This document shows, one piece after another, positions 17,365 to 25,472 of a DNA stretch of 64,000 nt. Made by a program: the position numbers and the translations under genes. How positions within the stretch are numbered: position 1 is the stretch's first letter; each line of letters opens with the position of its first letter. The notes below the pieces were generated by a model. That model saw only the letters and a list, made by a program, of their open reading frames with translations, made no database searches and had not been told where the DNA came from. This stretch comes from Brevibacillus choshinensis (GTDB lineage: Bacteria; Bacillota; Bacilli; Brevibacillales; Brevibacillaceae): positions 1,065,890 through 1,129,889 of the forward strand of contig NZ_LJJB01000007.1 in NCBI RefSeq assembly GCF_001420695.1. Direction: 5' to 3'.

Positions 17365-18030
17365 ATGACCTGGTTAACGCTTTGGCTGAAAAAAATCATC
17401 TTGCTCGTGCTTTTGGCCGCTTTTCTCGATCTGATCCTGCCGAATACGACCTTGCAGCGTTACGTCAAGATGGTCATGGGACTCATCCTGCTGCTAACCA
17501 TCATCTCCCCTGTTTTTTCCTTGTTCAGTCTGTCGCAGGATGACCTAGCACTGCGGCTCGACCGCTATCAGCAAGAGCTGAACAAGCCAGGAGCTGTGGA
17601 ATGGAAGCGCGTCACTGACAAACTGCTAGGCCAAAAGGACGAACAGGTGACAGCCTACGTACAGTCACAGATCGAGTCTGCAGTAAAGGCGAAGGTGAAA
17701 GAGGAATACGGCATGGAGGTACAGCGTGTTCAGATCAAGGTGAACAACAAAGATCCCCAACAGCCTTCCATCGAAAAAATCGAACTGAGCATAGGGGACA
17801 CCGTGCAAGAAATAAAGCCTGCTGTCACTCCGATTCAACCCATTCAGCCAGTGTCTATACAAATTGGAGAGACGACGAATGTGACCGATTCCCGAAGAGA
17901 CATCGAAGCAGTTACGCGTCCAGAGAATCCTACGTACGCGAAGATTGCTGACGATATAGCAAAACAGTGGGGGCTCGCGAGCGATCAAGTGGTCGTGAGG
18001 GACGAGTCTCGAGAAAGAGTAAAACAGTAA
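17365..18030 (+). CDS. spoIIIAF: Stage III sporulation protein AF
   Basis: A 221-aa protein with two N-terminal membrane helices (MTWLTLWLKKIILLVLL and a second at about 34-53) and a soluble ring-forming-like domain. The ATG at 17365 follows AGGTGATGA; the open frame extends back into spoIIIAE, but only this start fits the family. The C-terminal half carries the conserved alternating pattern around VQRVQIKVNNKDP. It is longer than the B. subtilis protein owing to a Pro/Thr-rich linker near 150-180. Confidence 0.93.
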   Translation: MTWLTLWLKKIILLVLLAAFLDLILPNTTLQRYVKMVMGLILLLTIISPVFSLFSLSQDDLALRLDRYQQELNKPGAVEWKRVTDKLLGQKDEQVTAYVQSQIESAVKAKVKEEYGMEVQRVQIKVNNKDPQQPSIEKIELSIGDTVQEIKPAVTPIQPIQPVSIQIGETTNVTDSRRDIEAVTRPENPTYAKIADDIAKQWGLASDQVVVRDESRERVKQ

Positions 18031-18061
18031 CGGATGTGTCTGGGAAAGCGAGGTGAGAGAG

Positions 18062-18736
18062 ATGCTGGAAAAGCTGAAGAAGCTGTGGGAAGGCAACGGC
18101 GGTAACAAAAAACTAAAACCACTCCACTACCTGATCGTCGTTTTGGGGATCGGGATTGCGGCGATGATCTTGACCGATTTTCTCCGTGTAGAGAAAGATC
18201 AGCCACTCGGTTTGGCCAGTGGCGGCGGCGGGGGAGCTCCTCCTGCACAAAGCAGTAGTGGAGGTTGGTTTGGTAGCGGAACGGAAGGCGATTCTACAGC
18301 CCCTGCGATGGGCGGCTCACCCGCACCGGACATCATCGCTGAGTACGAGAACAACTACTCGACGCAGCTACGAGATATTCTCGCAAACGTCGTGGGTGTC
18401 GGAGAGGTCGAGGTCATGGTCAATCTGGAGTCAACACCGGAGTTGATCATGGCTGAAAACCGCAATAATCGATCCTCCACCAATCAGGAAACGGACAAAG
18501 ACAGGGCGACGCGCAATCAAAACGACCAGACGAAAGACTCAGAAGTCGTCATCGTACAGGGGGGCAAGCAAGATCAGCCCGTCATTATAAAGACGATGAA
18601 ACCCCGTGTCAGAGGTGTCCTAGTTGTCGCGAAGGGCGCCGATAACATCCAGGTCAAGGCGTGGATTACCGAAGCCGTCCAAAAGGTTTTGGATGTTCCC
18701 GCCTACAAAATATCCATTTTGCCCAAAAAAGGGTAG
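18062..18736 (+). CDS. spoIIIAG: Stage III sporulation protein AG
   Basis: A 224-aa protein: a short cytoplasmic start, one membrane helix (about residues 24-42), a Gly/Ser-rich linker (GGGGGAPP then SSGGWFGSG), then the ring-building domain that forms the large SpoIIIAG ring between the two membranes. Seen: VVGVGEVEVMVNLES and the C-terminal ALNVPAYKI-like VLDVPAYKISILP. The ATG at 18062 follows AGGTGAG; a GTG three codons earlier lacks a site. The beta-ring insertion seen in B. subtilis is short here. Confidence 0.94.
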   Translation: MLEKLKKLWEGNGGNKKLKPLHYLIVVLGIGIAAMILTDFLRVEKDQPLGLASGGGGGAPPAQSSSGGWFGSGTEGDSTAPAMGGSPAPDIIAEYENNYSTQLRDILANVVGVGEVEVMVNLESTPELIMAENRNNRSSTNQETDKDRATRNQNDQTKDSEVVIVQGGKQDQPVIIKTMKPRVRGVLVVAKGADNIQVKAWITEAVQKVLDVPAYKISILPKKG

Positions 18737-18749
18737 GAGGTAATGACGA

Positions 18750-19427
18750 ATGATTCTGCGCAAGCAAACAGTATGGTTGTTGACGATGCTGGCAGTGATG
18801 GTGGTGCTGTCCGGGTATTACTTGGTGAAAGGTCCGCAAGACCAGATGCCCACTTCCGGTCAACAGCAGGCCGTGCAAAAACAGGAGCAAATCACGGGGG
18901 TCGTCGTTGAATCCAAGCAAGTGGAACAACCGCCACAAGCAACACCTGTCAACGGCAAAAATGATAACCAGGTAGCAGCGGTTCAGCCAACAGATACAAA
19001 AGCGCCAGCTACCCAGTCCAATCCAGAGCCACAAAAAACCGTCGGGAACGCTGTTGTCCCTGTAGCGGAGACATCAAGCGAAATCTTCCAAGGCTACAAA
19101 ATGAAGCGTGAAGCGCAACTCCAGCAACAAAAAGATGAGCAGCTCTCGATTATCAGCAGCTCGGATTCCTCGGCTCAGGCTGTAGCAGATGCACGTACCA
19201 AATACGAGCAACTCTCCACACAGGAAAATGCAACGACGAATATCGAAGAAATGCTAAAGGCAAATGGTTACCAAGATGCAGTCGTCTTCGTGCAAAATGA
19301 CAAGGTGACCGTGATCGTCCAAAAGGACAAACTGAGCGCCAATGAAGCGGTGGATATCATTGCACAAGTGAAGCAACAACTGAACGTTCCCGCGACGAAT
19401 GTGACTGTCCAATACAAGACCACGTAA
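18750..19427 (+). CDS. spoIIIAH: Stage III sporulation protein AH
   Basis: The mother-cell partner of SpoIIQ in the feeding-tube channel. In 225 aa: a membrane helix near residues 7-25, a long Gln/Pro/Thr-rich linker (30-95), then the EscJ/YscJ-like ring domain with YKMKREAQLQQQKDEQL and the C-terminal VKQQLNVPATNVTVQYK. GGAGG precedes the ATG. It ends the operon; a hairpin follows. Confidence 0.96.
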   Translation: MILRKQTVWLLTMLAVMVVLSGYYLVKGPQDQMPTSGQQQAVQKQEQITGVVVESKQVEQPPQATPVNGKNDNQVAAVQPTDTKAPATQSNPEPQKTVGNAVVPVAETSSEIFQGYKMKREAQLQQQKDEQLSIISSSDSSAQAVADARTKYEQLSTQENATTNIEEMLKANGYQDAVVFVQNDKVTVIVQKDKLSANEAVDIIAQVKQQLNVPATNVTVQYKTT

Positions 19428-19494
19428 GTCACGTTTCAGTGTCTTGGTGGTTAAGATTACCGTTATAAGGATAGGAAGAAACGGGTATGATGGT

Positions 19495-19540
19495 AAGGAT
19501 TTCCTCACTTCCTCGTGGAAGGAAGCGGGGAAATCCTTTC
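19495..19540 (+). terminator. Long hairpin after spoIIIAH
   Basis: AAGGATTTCC (19495-19504) pairs with GGAAATCCTT (up to 19538), and an inner CTTCCT pairs with AGGAAG. The T tract is weak, so termination may be partial. Confidence 0.55.
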
Positions 19541-19569
19541 TTGACGTGATATGGGCAACAGGCTACCAT
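19541..19569 (+). promoter_or_regulatory. Sigma-A promoter of accBC
   Basis: TTGACG (19541-19546), 17 bases, TACCAT (19564-19569), directly after the spoIIIAH hairpin. Confidence 0.55.
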
Positions 19570-19641
19570 GGATTTATGCTTCGCTCTTGATACATATATA
19601 GCCACCCGGGAACATCTAAAGAAACGAAGGAGTGCTCATTC

Positions 19642-20136
19642 GTGTTGAAAATTCATGAAATCCGAGAAATTATTAAGCTGATTGATCAATCTTCCATTAA
19701 TGAATTCAAGCTGGAGACAGAAGGCGCTAAAGTAACGCTGAGAAAGTCTTCTGGTACAGAAACGGTTGTTGTATCCCAACCTGTTGTACAGGCACCTGTT
19801 GCAGCACCAGTCGCAGCAGCACCAGTCGCCACTGCGCCAGTAGTAGCAGAAGCACCGAAAGCAGCCCCAGCAGTTGCGGTTGCAGAAGATGCCAATCTGC
19901 ACAAGATCGTATCTCCGATGGTAGGTACCTTCTACAGTTCACCAGAACCGGGCAAGCCAGCTTACGTACAAGCAGGCGATAAAGTAAATGCGAGCAAAGT
20001 GGTTTGCATCGTAGAAGCGATGAAGCTATTCAACGAAATCGAAGCAGAGGTCAACGGCGAGATCGTAAAAGTTCTGGTCGAGGACGGTCAACTGGTTGAA
20101 TACGGTCAGCCATTGTTTTTGGTGAAGCCAGAATAA
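19642..20136 (+). CDS. accB: Biotin carboxyl carrier protein of acetyl-CoA carboxylase
   Basis: Carries the biotin that AccC carboxylates, feeding malonyl-CoA synthesis. In 164 aa: an N-terminal helical segment, an Ala/Pro/Val-rich swinging linker (about 48-80), and the biotinyl domain with [13 protein letters not shown], where Lys128 is the biotin site. The start is a GTG 9 bases after AAGGAG. accC follows after 16 bases. Confidence 0.97.
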   Translation: MLKIHEIREIIKLIDQSSINEFKLETEGAKVTLRKSSGTETVVVSQPVVQAPVAAPVAAAPVATAPVVAEAPKAAPAVAVAEDANLHKIVSPMVGTFYSSPEPGKPAYVQAGDKVNASKVVCIVEAMKLFNEIEAEVNGEIVKVLVEDGQLVEYGQPLFLVKPE

Positions 20137-20152
20137 GGTGGGGGAGAGCGGA

Positions 20153-21508
20153 ATGTTTCAAAAAGTATTGATTGCCAATCGCGGGGAAATTGCAGTGCGG
20201 GTCATCCGTGCGTGCCGCGAGCTGGGCATTCGTACGGTCGCTGTCTACTCCGAAGCGGATCGTGAAGCGCTTCATGTAAAAATGGCCGACGAAGCCTACT
20301 GTATTGGTCCAAAAGCATCCAAAGACAGCTATTTGAATATAGCCAACATCATGAGCGTTGCGACCAAAGTGGGAGCAGATGCCATCCATCCTGGTTATGG
20401 ATTTCTGGCGGAAAACGCTGACTTTGCTGAGATTTGCGCCGCATGCAATATTACGTTCATTGGACCAGATCCTGATGCGATCGTAAATATGGGTGATAAA
20501 TCTACAGCGAAAGATACAATGAAAACGGCAGGTGTACCGACTGTTCCGGGTACAGAAGGCCTGATCGAAGACGTAGAAGATGCTATCAAGACGGCAAATG
20601 AAATTGGTTACCCCGTGATGGTTAAGGCAACTGCTGGTGGAGGCGGACGCGGGATGCGTGTGGCTGTCGACGACGAAGATTTGGAAAAAGCGATTCGTCA
20701 GGCTCAGAACGAAGCAAAGACAGCGTTCGGCAACCCGGGTGTCTATCTGGAAAAGTTCGTAGAAGGACCACGTCACGTGGAAATTCAAGTGATGGCAGAC
20801 AAGCATGGCAATGCGGTCTATTTGGGTGAGCGTGATTGCTCGATCCAGCGTCGTCACCAAAAACTGATTGAAGAAGCTCCATCGCCAGCATTGAGTGAGG
20901 AACTCCGCAAAGAAATGGGTGAAGCTGCTGTAGCTGCTGCCAAGGCGGTAGCCTATCACGGTGCAGGTACGGTTGAGTTCCTGTTGGATAAACACGGCAA
21001 GTTTTACTTCATGGAAATGAACACCCGCATCCAAGTTGAGCATCCTGTAACCGAGCTGGTGACCGGCTATGACCTCATCAAGGAACAACTGACAGTAGCA
21101 GCTGGGCAGCCTCTGTCCTTTACGCAAGAGGACATTGTGCTGGACGGTTGGGCGATCGAATGTCGGATCAATGCGGAGAACCCAGCGAAAAACTTCATGC
21201 CATCTCCAGGCCGAATCACAGAGTACTTGGCTCCGGGAGGCTTTGGCGTGCGTGTGGATAGTGCAGCCTACTCTGGCTATTCCATTCCACCATATTACGA
21301 TTCGATGATTGCAAAGCTGATCGTTTGGGGCAAGGATCGTAACGAGGCTATCGAGCGGATGAAGCGTGCCCTTGGAGAGTTTGTCGTAGAAGGAATTACG
21401 ACGACGATTCCTTTCCATCTGAAGGTGCTAGAGCATGAGGTGTTCGTGAGCGGTCACTTCGATACGAAGTTCCTTGAAATGTATGAGCTCAACCTCGATG
21501 AGGAGTAA
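20153..21508 (+). CDS. accC: Biotin carboxylase subunit of acetyl-CoA carboxylase
   Basis: The ATP-grasp enzyme that carboxylates biotin on AccB. The 451-aa length is normal. Seen: [19 protein letters not shown] at the N-terminus, the glycine-rich ATP loop [29 protein letters not shown] and [14 protein letters not shown] with the catalytic residues. The ATG at 20153 follows GGTGGGGGAG; an earlier start five codons upstream is not needed. Confidence 0.97.
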   Translation: MFQKVLIANRGEIAVRVIRACRELGIRTVAVYSEADREALHVKMADEAYCIGPKASKDSYLNIANIMSVATKVGADAIHPGYGFLAENADFAEICAACNITFIGPDPDAIVNMGDKSTAKDTMKTAGVPTVPGTEGLIEDVEDAIKTANEIGYPVMVKATAGGGGRGMRVAVDDEDLEKAIRQAQNEAKTAFGNPGVYLEKFVEGPRHVEIQVMADKHGNAVYLGERDCSIQRRHQKLIEEAPSPALSEELRKEMGEAAVAAAKAVAYHGAGTVEFLLDKHGKFYFMEMNTRIQVEHPVTELVTGYDLIKEQLTVAAGQPLSFTQEDIVLDGWAIECRINAENPAKNFMPSPGRITEYLAPGGFGVRVDSAAYSGYSIPPYYDSMIAKLIVWGKDRNEAIERMKRALGEFVVEGITTTIPFHLKVLEHEVFVSGHFDTKFLEMYELNLDEE

Positions 21509-21537
21509 GGCGCTTATTTGTAAAAAAACAGAGCGCT

Positions 21538-21546
21538 TGGTATAAT
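21538..21546 (+). promoter_or_regulatory. Extended -10 promoter before the Asp23 gene
   Basis: TGGTATAAT is a perfect extended -10 element. No clear -35 is seen at 17 bases, which is usual for extended -10 promoters. It would let the stress-type gene be read apart from accBC. Confidence 0.45.
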
Positions 21547-21576
21547 GGAATACAAATCCAAAGGGAGGTGCGAAGC

Positions 21577-21999
21577 GTGGAAGAATTTTCTCCAGACTTA
21601 GATAGAACAGAACTTGGAAAGGTCCAGATCGCTCCCGAAGTCTTGGAAGTGATCGCCGGCATGGCTGCGTCCGAAGTCGAAGGCGTGGCGCAAATGAGCG
21701 GCGGTTTCGTAGGAGAAATAGCGGAACGATTAGGCCGTAAAAATATTGCTCGGGGAGTTCGTGTAGAAGTTGGCTCTCGCGAAGCAGCTGTCGATGTATC
21801 GATTATTGTAAAATACGGACACCGCATCCCGGATGTCGCTCGAAATATTCAAGATAGTGTGCGCAATGCAATCGAAAGCATGACAGGGCTTTCGGTGATT
21901 GAAGTAAATGTACATATCGTAGATGTAGAGCTGAAAGCGGAAGAAAAAGCGCCTGCAGCTGCAACTGCAGTGGTGGAAGATTACCAGCGCGTGCGCTAA
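21577..21999 (+). CDS. yqhY: Asp23/Gls24 family envelope stress protein YqhY
   Basis: A 140-aa Asp23-domain protein: GKVQIAPEVLEVIAGMAASE and GVEGVAQM-like VEGVAQMSGGF, then KYGHRIPDVARNIQDSV, all typical. The GTG at 21577 lies 8 bases after GGGAGG. In B. subtilis YqhY follows accBC and affects acetyl-CoA carboxylase activity, so the position is meaningful. Here it is also followed by an AmaP-like gene, the membrane anchor of Asp23 in staphylococci. Confidence 0.93.
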   Translation: MEEFSPDLDRTELGKVQIAPEVLEVIAGMAASEVEGVAQMSGGFVGEIAERLGRKNIARGVRVEVGSREAAVDVSIIVKYGHRIPDVARNIQDSVRNAIESMTGLSVIEVNVHIVDVELKAEEKAPAAATAVVEDYQRVR

Positions 22000-22015
22000 C
22001 AAAGGCAACGGATGG

Positions 22016-22043
22016 ATGCCCCCTACTTAACAGGGGGCATTTT
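22016..22043 (+). terminator. Terminator after yqhY
   Basis: ATGCCCCCT (22016-22024) pairs with AGGGGGCAT (22032-22040), followed by four T. Confidence 0.8.
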
Positions 22044-22127
22044 CCTCATCAACCTCTACATAGGTCTGCCACCCCGAACGTGCTATGTTTGACAGCTAGG
22101 CCAAGCATAGTTGAAGGAGAGATGCAT

Positions 22128-22685
22128 GTGAACTTGTTCGACCGGTTTATTTTGACGATCTACAGTTTTGCGCTGATCATTCTTTCCTGCATCGCGATTG
22201 CAGCTACCAGCGGCTTGATTTCCTCGGACGTATTCCGTCCTTACATGGAGCAGATGCTCTCAGGAACCAATCTTGCCTATCTCATCGTCGCGATCATTTT
22301 CCTCGTTGTCAGCCTTCGCTTCTTTTTTAGCTCCTTCCGCAGAAGTAAACCCAAAGTGGATCGTGGCATTCGTCAGCGAAGCGATTTGGGGGAGGTCAAT
22401 ATCACCATTCAGACGATCCAAACGATAGCAGAGCGTGCCGCGCGACGAGTAAAAGGGGTACGTGATATGAAAACCAATGTCAAGGCATTGGAGAGCGGAA
22501 ACATCATTTCGTTGCGAGTCTCTGTAGATGGTGAGACCCCGTTGCCTGAACTGACGCAAAAGCTGCAGCAGGACGTAAAAGATCAGGTAGAAGGAATCGC
22601 AGGCGTCGTGATTTCCGAAGTGCAGGTTGTCGTGACGGAAGTGGCTCAGCAAGAGAACTACGCGGCACGTAAACGTGTGGAATAG
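22128..22685 (+). CDS. amaP: AmaP-like alkaline shock response membrane anchor protein
   Basis: A 185-aa protein: two N-terminal membrane helices (about 9-28 and 47-68) and a cytoplasmic Asp23-like domain (LGEVNITIQTIQTIAERAAR, then VRDMKTNVK). AmaP tethers Asp23 to the membrane in Staphylococcus aureus. The GTG at 22128 lies 8 bases after AAGGAG; an in-frame ATG at 22122 is too close to the site. It follows yqhY after a terminator and precedes a DUF2273 gene. Confidence 0.88.
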   Translation: MNLFDRFILTIYSFALIILSCIAIAATSGLISSDVFRPYMEQMLSGTNLAYLIVAIIFLVVSLRFFFSSFRRSKPKVDRGIRQRSDLGEVNITIQTIQTIAERAARRVKGVRDMKTNVKALESGNIISLRVSVDGETPLPELTQKLQQDVKDQVEGIAGVVISEVQVVVTEVAQQENYAARKRVE

Positions 22686-22697
22686 AAGGTGAGAGCC

Positions 22698-22910
22698 ATG
22701 ATATGGGAGTTATTATGGGAGCACAAGGGGAAGCTATTGGGGATATTGGCCGGATTTATTTTCGGGATCATCTACCTTCTCGTGGGCTTTTGGGATACAC
22801 TGGTGTTTGTTGTCTTTATCGGTACCGGATATTACATCGGTCGAAAACTGGATCATAAAGAAGATTTGCGGGAAATTCTAGATCGGATATTGCCAGGCAA
22901 GTTTCGGTAA
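22698..22910 (+). CDS. DUF2273 small membrane protein
   Basis: A 70-aa protein with two helices (ILAGFIFGIIYLLVGFW and DTLVFVVFIGTGYYIGRKLD) and a charged C-terminus. DUF2273 proteins regularly accompany Asp23 and AmaP. The ATG at 22698 follows AAGGTGAG, 12 bases after amaP, so the two genes share a transcript. Function unknown beyond this association. Confidence 0.88.
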   Translation: MIWELLWEHKGKLLGILAGFIFGIIYLLVGFWDTLVFVVFIGTGYYIGRKLDHKEDLREILDRILPGKFR

Positions 22911-22978
22911 CGGAGGTTTCGGGATATCCCTATGAATCGATCCGCTCCCGAACTCAATTTTAATTGTAGGTGAATGGA

Positions 22979-23383
22979 ATGAAACGAAGAACAGCACGAG
23001 AAAAAGCAGTCCAATGTCTTTTCCAGATCGATATGGCGGAAGTTCCAGTGAAAGAAGCGGTCGCACTGGTCATGGAGGAATCTGAAGAGAATTCCCAGTT
23101 CCTGCGTTATCTGGTCGATGGTGTCATGACCCACCAAACTGCGATTGACGCCGAGATCAAACAATACTTGCGTGGCTGGCAGCTCGAACGGATTGCCAAC
23201 GTAGACCGCGCGATACTCCGTCTGGCCTTCTACGAGATCATGTTTGAAGCAGAGACCCCTGACAAAGTTGTCATGAACGAAGCGATTGAAATTGCAAAGC
23301 TCTTTAGTGATGAGCAATCCCATCGTTACATCAACGGCGTCTTGTCCAGCTTCCTTCAAGCTCGTGAGACCGCACAGGCGTAA
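22979..23383 (+). CDS. nusB: Transcription antitermination factor NusB
   Basis: RNA-binding partner of NusE (S10) in rRNA antitermination. The 134-aa all-helical protein shows KRRTAREKAVQCLFQIDM at the N-terminus and RVDRAILRLAxYE-like NVDRAILRLAFYEI, DKVVMNEAIEIAK and the C-terminal INGVLSSF. The ATG at 22979 follows TAGGTGAAT. Gene order accBC-yqhY-nusB-folD is conserved, here interrupted by amaP, DUF2273 and a TsaD paralogue. Confidence 0.96.
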   Translation: MKRRTAREKAVQCLFQIDMAEVPVKEAVALVMEESEENSQFLRYLVDGVMTHQTAIDAEIKQYLRGWQLERIANVDRAILRLAFYEIMFEAETPDKVVMNEAIEIAKLFSDEQSHRYINGVLSSFLQARETAQA

Positions 23384-23402
23384 ACGGGCAGGGGAAGCAA
23401 GC

Positions 23403-24365
23403 ATGAGTAAGGTAATGTTAGGCATTGATACGAGCAATTACCGGACATCACTGTGCTTGGCTCAGGAAGACGGCCGGATTGTAGCAGAAGCAAAACGCCT
23501 TTTGAAAGTGAAGGAGGGCAAGCGCGGACTGCAACAATCCGAAGCCGTCTTTCAACATGTGATGAACTTGCCGGAATTAAGCGAGCAGATGAAGTGGACC
23601 GAATATGAGATCGAGGCGATATGCGTCAGTGAAAAACCTCGTCCTGTCGATCAATCCTACATGCCGGTGTTTAAGGTAGGAGAGGGTTTGGGAAAATCGT
23701 TGGCGACCTATTTGCGTGTTCCCTTGCACTTGACCACTCACCAAGAGGGACATATCGCGGCAGGGGAATACACAGCAGAGGTGAAACCTAGCCAAGATCG
23801 GTTTCTCGCCGTGCATCTTTCCGGTGGGACGAGCGAACTGCTTTTGTGTGACCGTCATGAAGCGGGGTATTCGATTGAAAAAGTCGGAGGAACCATCGAT
23901 CTGCACGCTGGACAGCTGGTTGATCGCATTGGCGTCGCACTAGGTCTATCCTTTCCTGCGGGTCCGCAGCTAGAAGAGCTGGCCAAAGAGGCAACAGGAG
24001 AGTTTCGCATTTCTTCCGCGGTAGAAGGCCTTTCCTTTAGTTTTTCTGGTCCGGAGGCGTCTTTGCTACGTACGATTCAAGAAGGGCAAATCAGCCCTGC
24101 TGAAATCGCGCGTGCTACTGAGCAATGTATCGCGAATACATTGGAAAAATCGTTGCGCCATGCAGTAGAACAAGGCTTGCCTAAGGATATACTGATTGTG
24201 GGTGGAGTCGCAGCGAACCAGTACATGCGTGAACGGCTAATCAAACGATTGGAGCATCCAGCTGTAAAAGCAAAACTGTACTTTTGCGATCCGGTTTACT
24301 CCGGAGACAATGCCTACGGGGTTGCTATGCTAGGGTGGATGAAGCAAAAGACGAACATTAAATAA
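23403..24365 (+). CDS. TsaD/Kae1/Gcp paralogue (ASKHA family, function unknown)
   Basis: A 320-aa protein of the Kae1/TsaD/YgjD family, whose main member makes the tRNA modification t6A. Seen: GIDTSNYRTSL phosphate loop, THQEGHIAAG with the metal-binding His pair, LSGGTSEL, VGGVAANQYMRERL and SGDNAYGVA with the last metal Asp. All metal and nucleotide motifs are kept, so it is probably active. The sequence is clearly divergent from canonical TsaD, which in Bacillus sits elsewhere with tsaB, so this is likely a second copy. The ATG follows CAGGGGAAG, 19 bases after nusB. Older annotations call such proteins O-sialoglycoprotein endopeptidase. Confidence 0.82.
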   Translation: MSKVMLGIDTSNYRTSLCLAQEDGRIVAEAKRLLKVKEGKRGLQQSEAVFQHVMNLPELSEQMKWTEYEIEAICVSEKPRPVDQSYMPVFKVGEGLGKSLATYLRVPLHLTTHQEGHIAAGEYTAEVKPSQDRFLAVHLSGGTSELLLCDRHEAGYSIEKVGGTIDLHAGQLVDRIGVALGLSFPAGPQLEELAKEATGEFRISSAVEGLSFSFSGPEASLLRTIQEGQISPAEIARATEQCIANTLEKSLRHAVEQGLPKDILIVGGVAANQYMRERLIKRLEHPAVKAKLYFCDPVYSGDNAYGVAMLGWMKQKTNIK

Positions 24366-24388
24366 TGATGAACTTTTTATGATTCGGC

Positions 24389-24417
24389 TTTACAGGTTGC
24401 CGTGAAATCGGTACACT
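24389..24417 (+). promoter_or_regulatory. Sigma-A promoter of folD
   Basis: TTTACA (24389-24394), exactly 17 bases, TACACT (24412-24417). Confidence 0.65.
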
Positions 24418-24452
24418 AGTGGTATCGACGTTATGAAGGAGGCTTTTTCTCC

Positions 24453-25307
24453 ATGGCTGCTATCATTGTTCAAGGAAAAGAAGTTGCGCAAAACATTCGT
24501 GCCGAATTAGCAAACGAAGTGGCTGAACTGAAGGAACAAGGCATTACACCAGGGTTGACCGTTGTATTGGTCGGGGATGATCCCGCTTCACAATCGTATG
24601 TTCGAGGGAAATCAAAAGGCTGCGAGGAAGTAGGGATCGCCTCTGAGTTGATCTTGAAGGATGCTTCCACGACAGAGGAAGAACTGCTAGCGATTATTCA
24701 GCAATTGAACGAAAATCCGAACGTTAATGGGATCTTGGTTCAACTCCCTCTGCCGAAACATATTTCCGAAAGTGCGGTCATTGAGGCCATTCACCCGGAT
24801 AAAGACGTAGACGGCTTTCACCCGATAAGTGTAGGAAACATGGTGCTTGGGAATGAAACGTTCCTGCCATGCACACCGCACGGAATCATTGAATTGATTA
24901 AACGGACAGGAACCGAAATTGCTGGGAAACACGCTGTAGTAATCGGTCGTAGCAACATTGTGGGCAAACCGGTCTCGCTCTTGCTGCAGCAAGAAAATGC
25001 AACAGTGACTATGTGCCATTCCCGTACACAAAACCTTGAGGAATTTACACGCAAGGCTGACATTCTGGTGGTAGCGACTGGTCGAGCGCATATGGTCGGA
25101 GCGGAACACGTGAAACCAGGCGCGGTTGTTATTGACGTAGGTGTGAACCGGATTGAAACGGGCAAGCTCGTAGGCGATGTCAAGTTCGACGAAGTGAAGG
25201 ATGTCGCAAGCTTCCTGACACCAGTACCAGGCGGAGTGGGTCCGATGACGATCACGATGCTTTTGAAAAACACCGTAGTGGCTGCGCGCAAGCAGGCTGG
25301 CAGGTAA
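24453..25307 (+). CDS. folD: Methylenetetrahydrofolate dehydrogenase / cyclohydrolase FolD
   Basis: Bifunctional one-carbon enzyme interconverting methylene-, methenyl- and formyl-tetrahydrofolate. In 284 aa: [20 protein letters not shown] with the catalytic Tyr and Lys, [15 protein letters not shown], the NADP site [14 protein letters not shown], and the C-terminal [12 protein letters not shown]. The ATG follows AAGGAGG. Its last codons lie inside a 17-bp tandem repeat. Confidence 0.96.
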   Translation: MAAIIVQGKEVAQNIRAELANEVAELKEQGITPGLTVVLVGDDPASQSYVRGKSKGCEEVGIASELILKDASTTEEELLAIIQQLNENPNVNGILVQLPLPKHISESAVIEAIHPDKDVDGFHPISVGNMVLGNETFLPCTPHGIIELIKRTGTEIAGKHAVVIGRSNIVGKPVSLLLQQENATVTMCHSRTQNLEEFTRKADILVVATGRAHMVGAEHVKPGAVVIDVGVNRIETGKLVGDVKFDEVKDVASFLTPVPGGVGPMTITMLLKNTVVAARKQAGR

Positions 25308-25349
25308 ACGCTGCTGGCAGGTAAACGCTGCTGGCAGGTAAACGCTGCT
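25296..25349 (+). repeat. 17-bp tandem repeat, three copies, over the folD stop codon
   Basis: GCTGGCAGGTAAACGCT occurs at 25296-25312, 25313-25329 and 25330-25346, followed by a partial unit (GCT). The stop of folD (25305-25307) is in the first copy, so extra copies lengthen only the 3' untranslated part. Confidence 0.95.
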
Positions 25350-25354
25350 AACAT

Positions 25355-25394
25355 GGAAATGGGTAAAGCGTACACCTTTATCCATTTCCTTTTT
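25355..25394 (+). terminator. Terminator of folD
   Basis: GGAAATGG (25355-25362) pairs with CCATTTCC, extended by TAAAG/CTTTA inside, then five T. Confidence 0.9.
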
Positions 25395-25472
25395 AGTAGG
25401 TAGCATCTGAGAGACTAAGACGGCTTCACCGAAAAGCTTGGCTATGCCGAGTGTTTTAATGAGGAGGGGCAT

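Noticed and set aside
20051-21418. 455-codon minus-strand frame opposite accC
   Set aside because: It mirrors accC exactly, is rich in His/Cys/Arg as expected from antisense of a GC-biased gene, and has no domain.
22080-22127. Upstream extension of amaP, including ATG 22122
   Set aside because: ATG 22122 is only two bases past the ribosome site; GTG 22128 has the right spacing and fits the family start.
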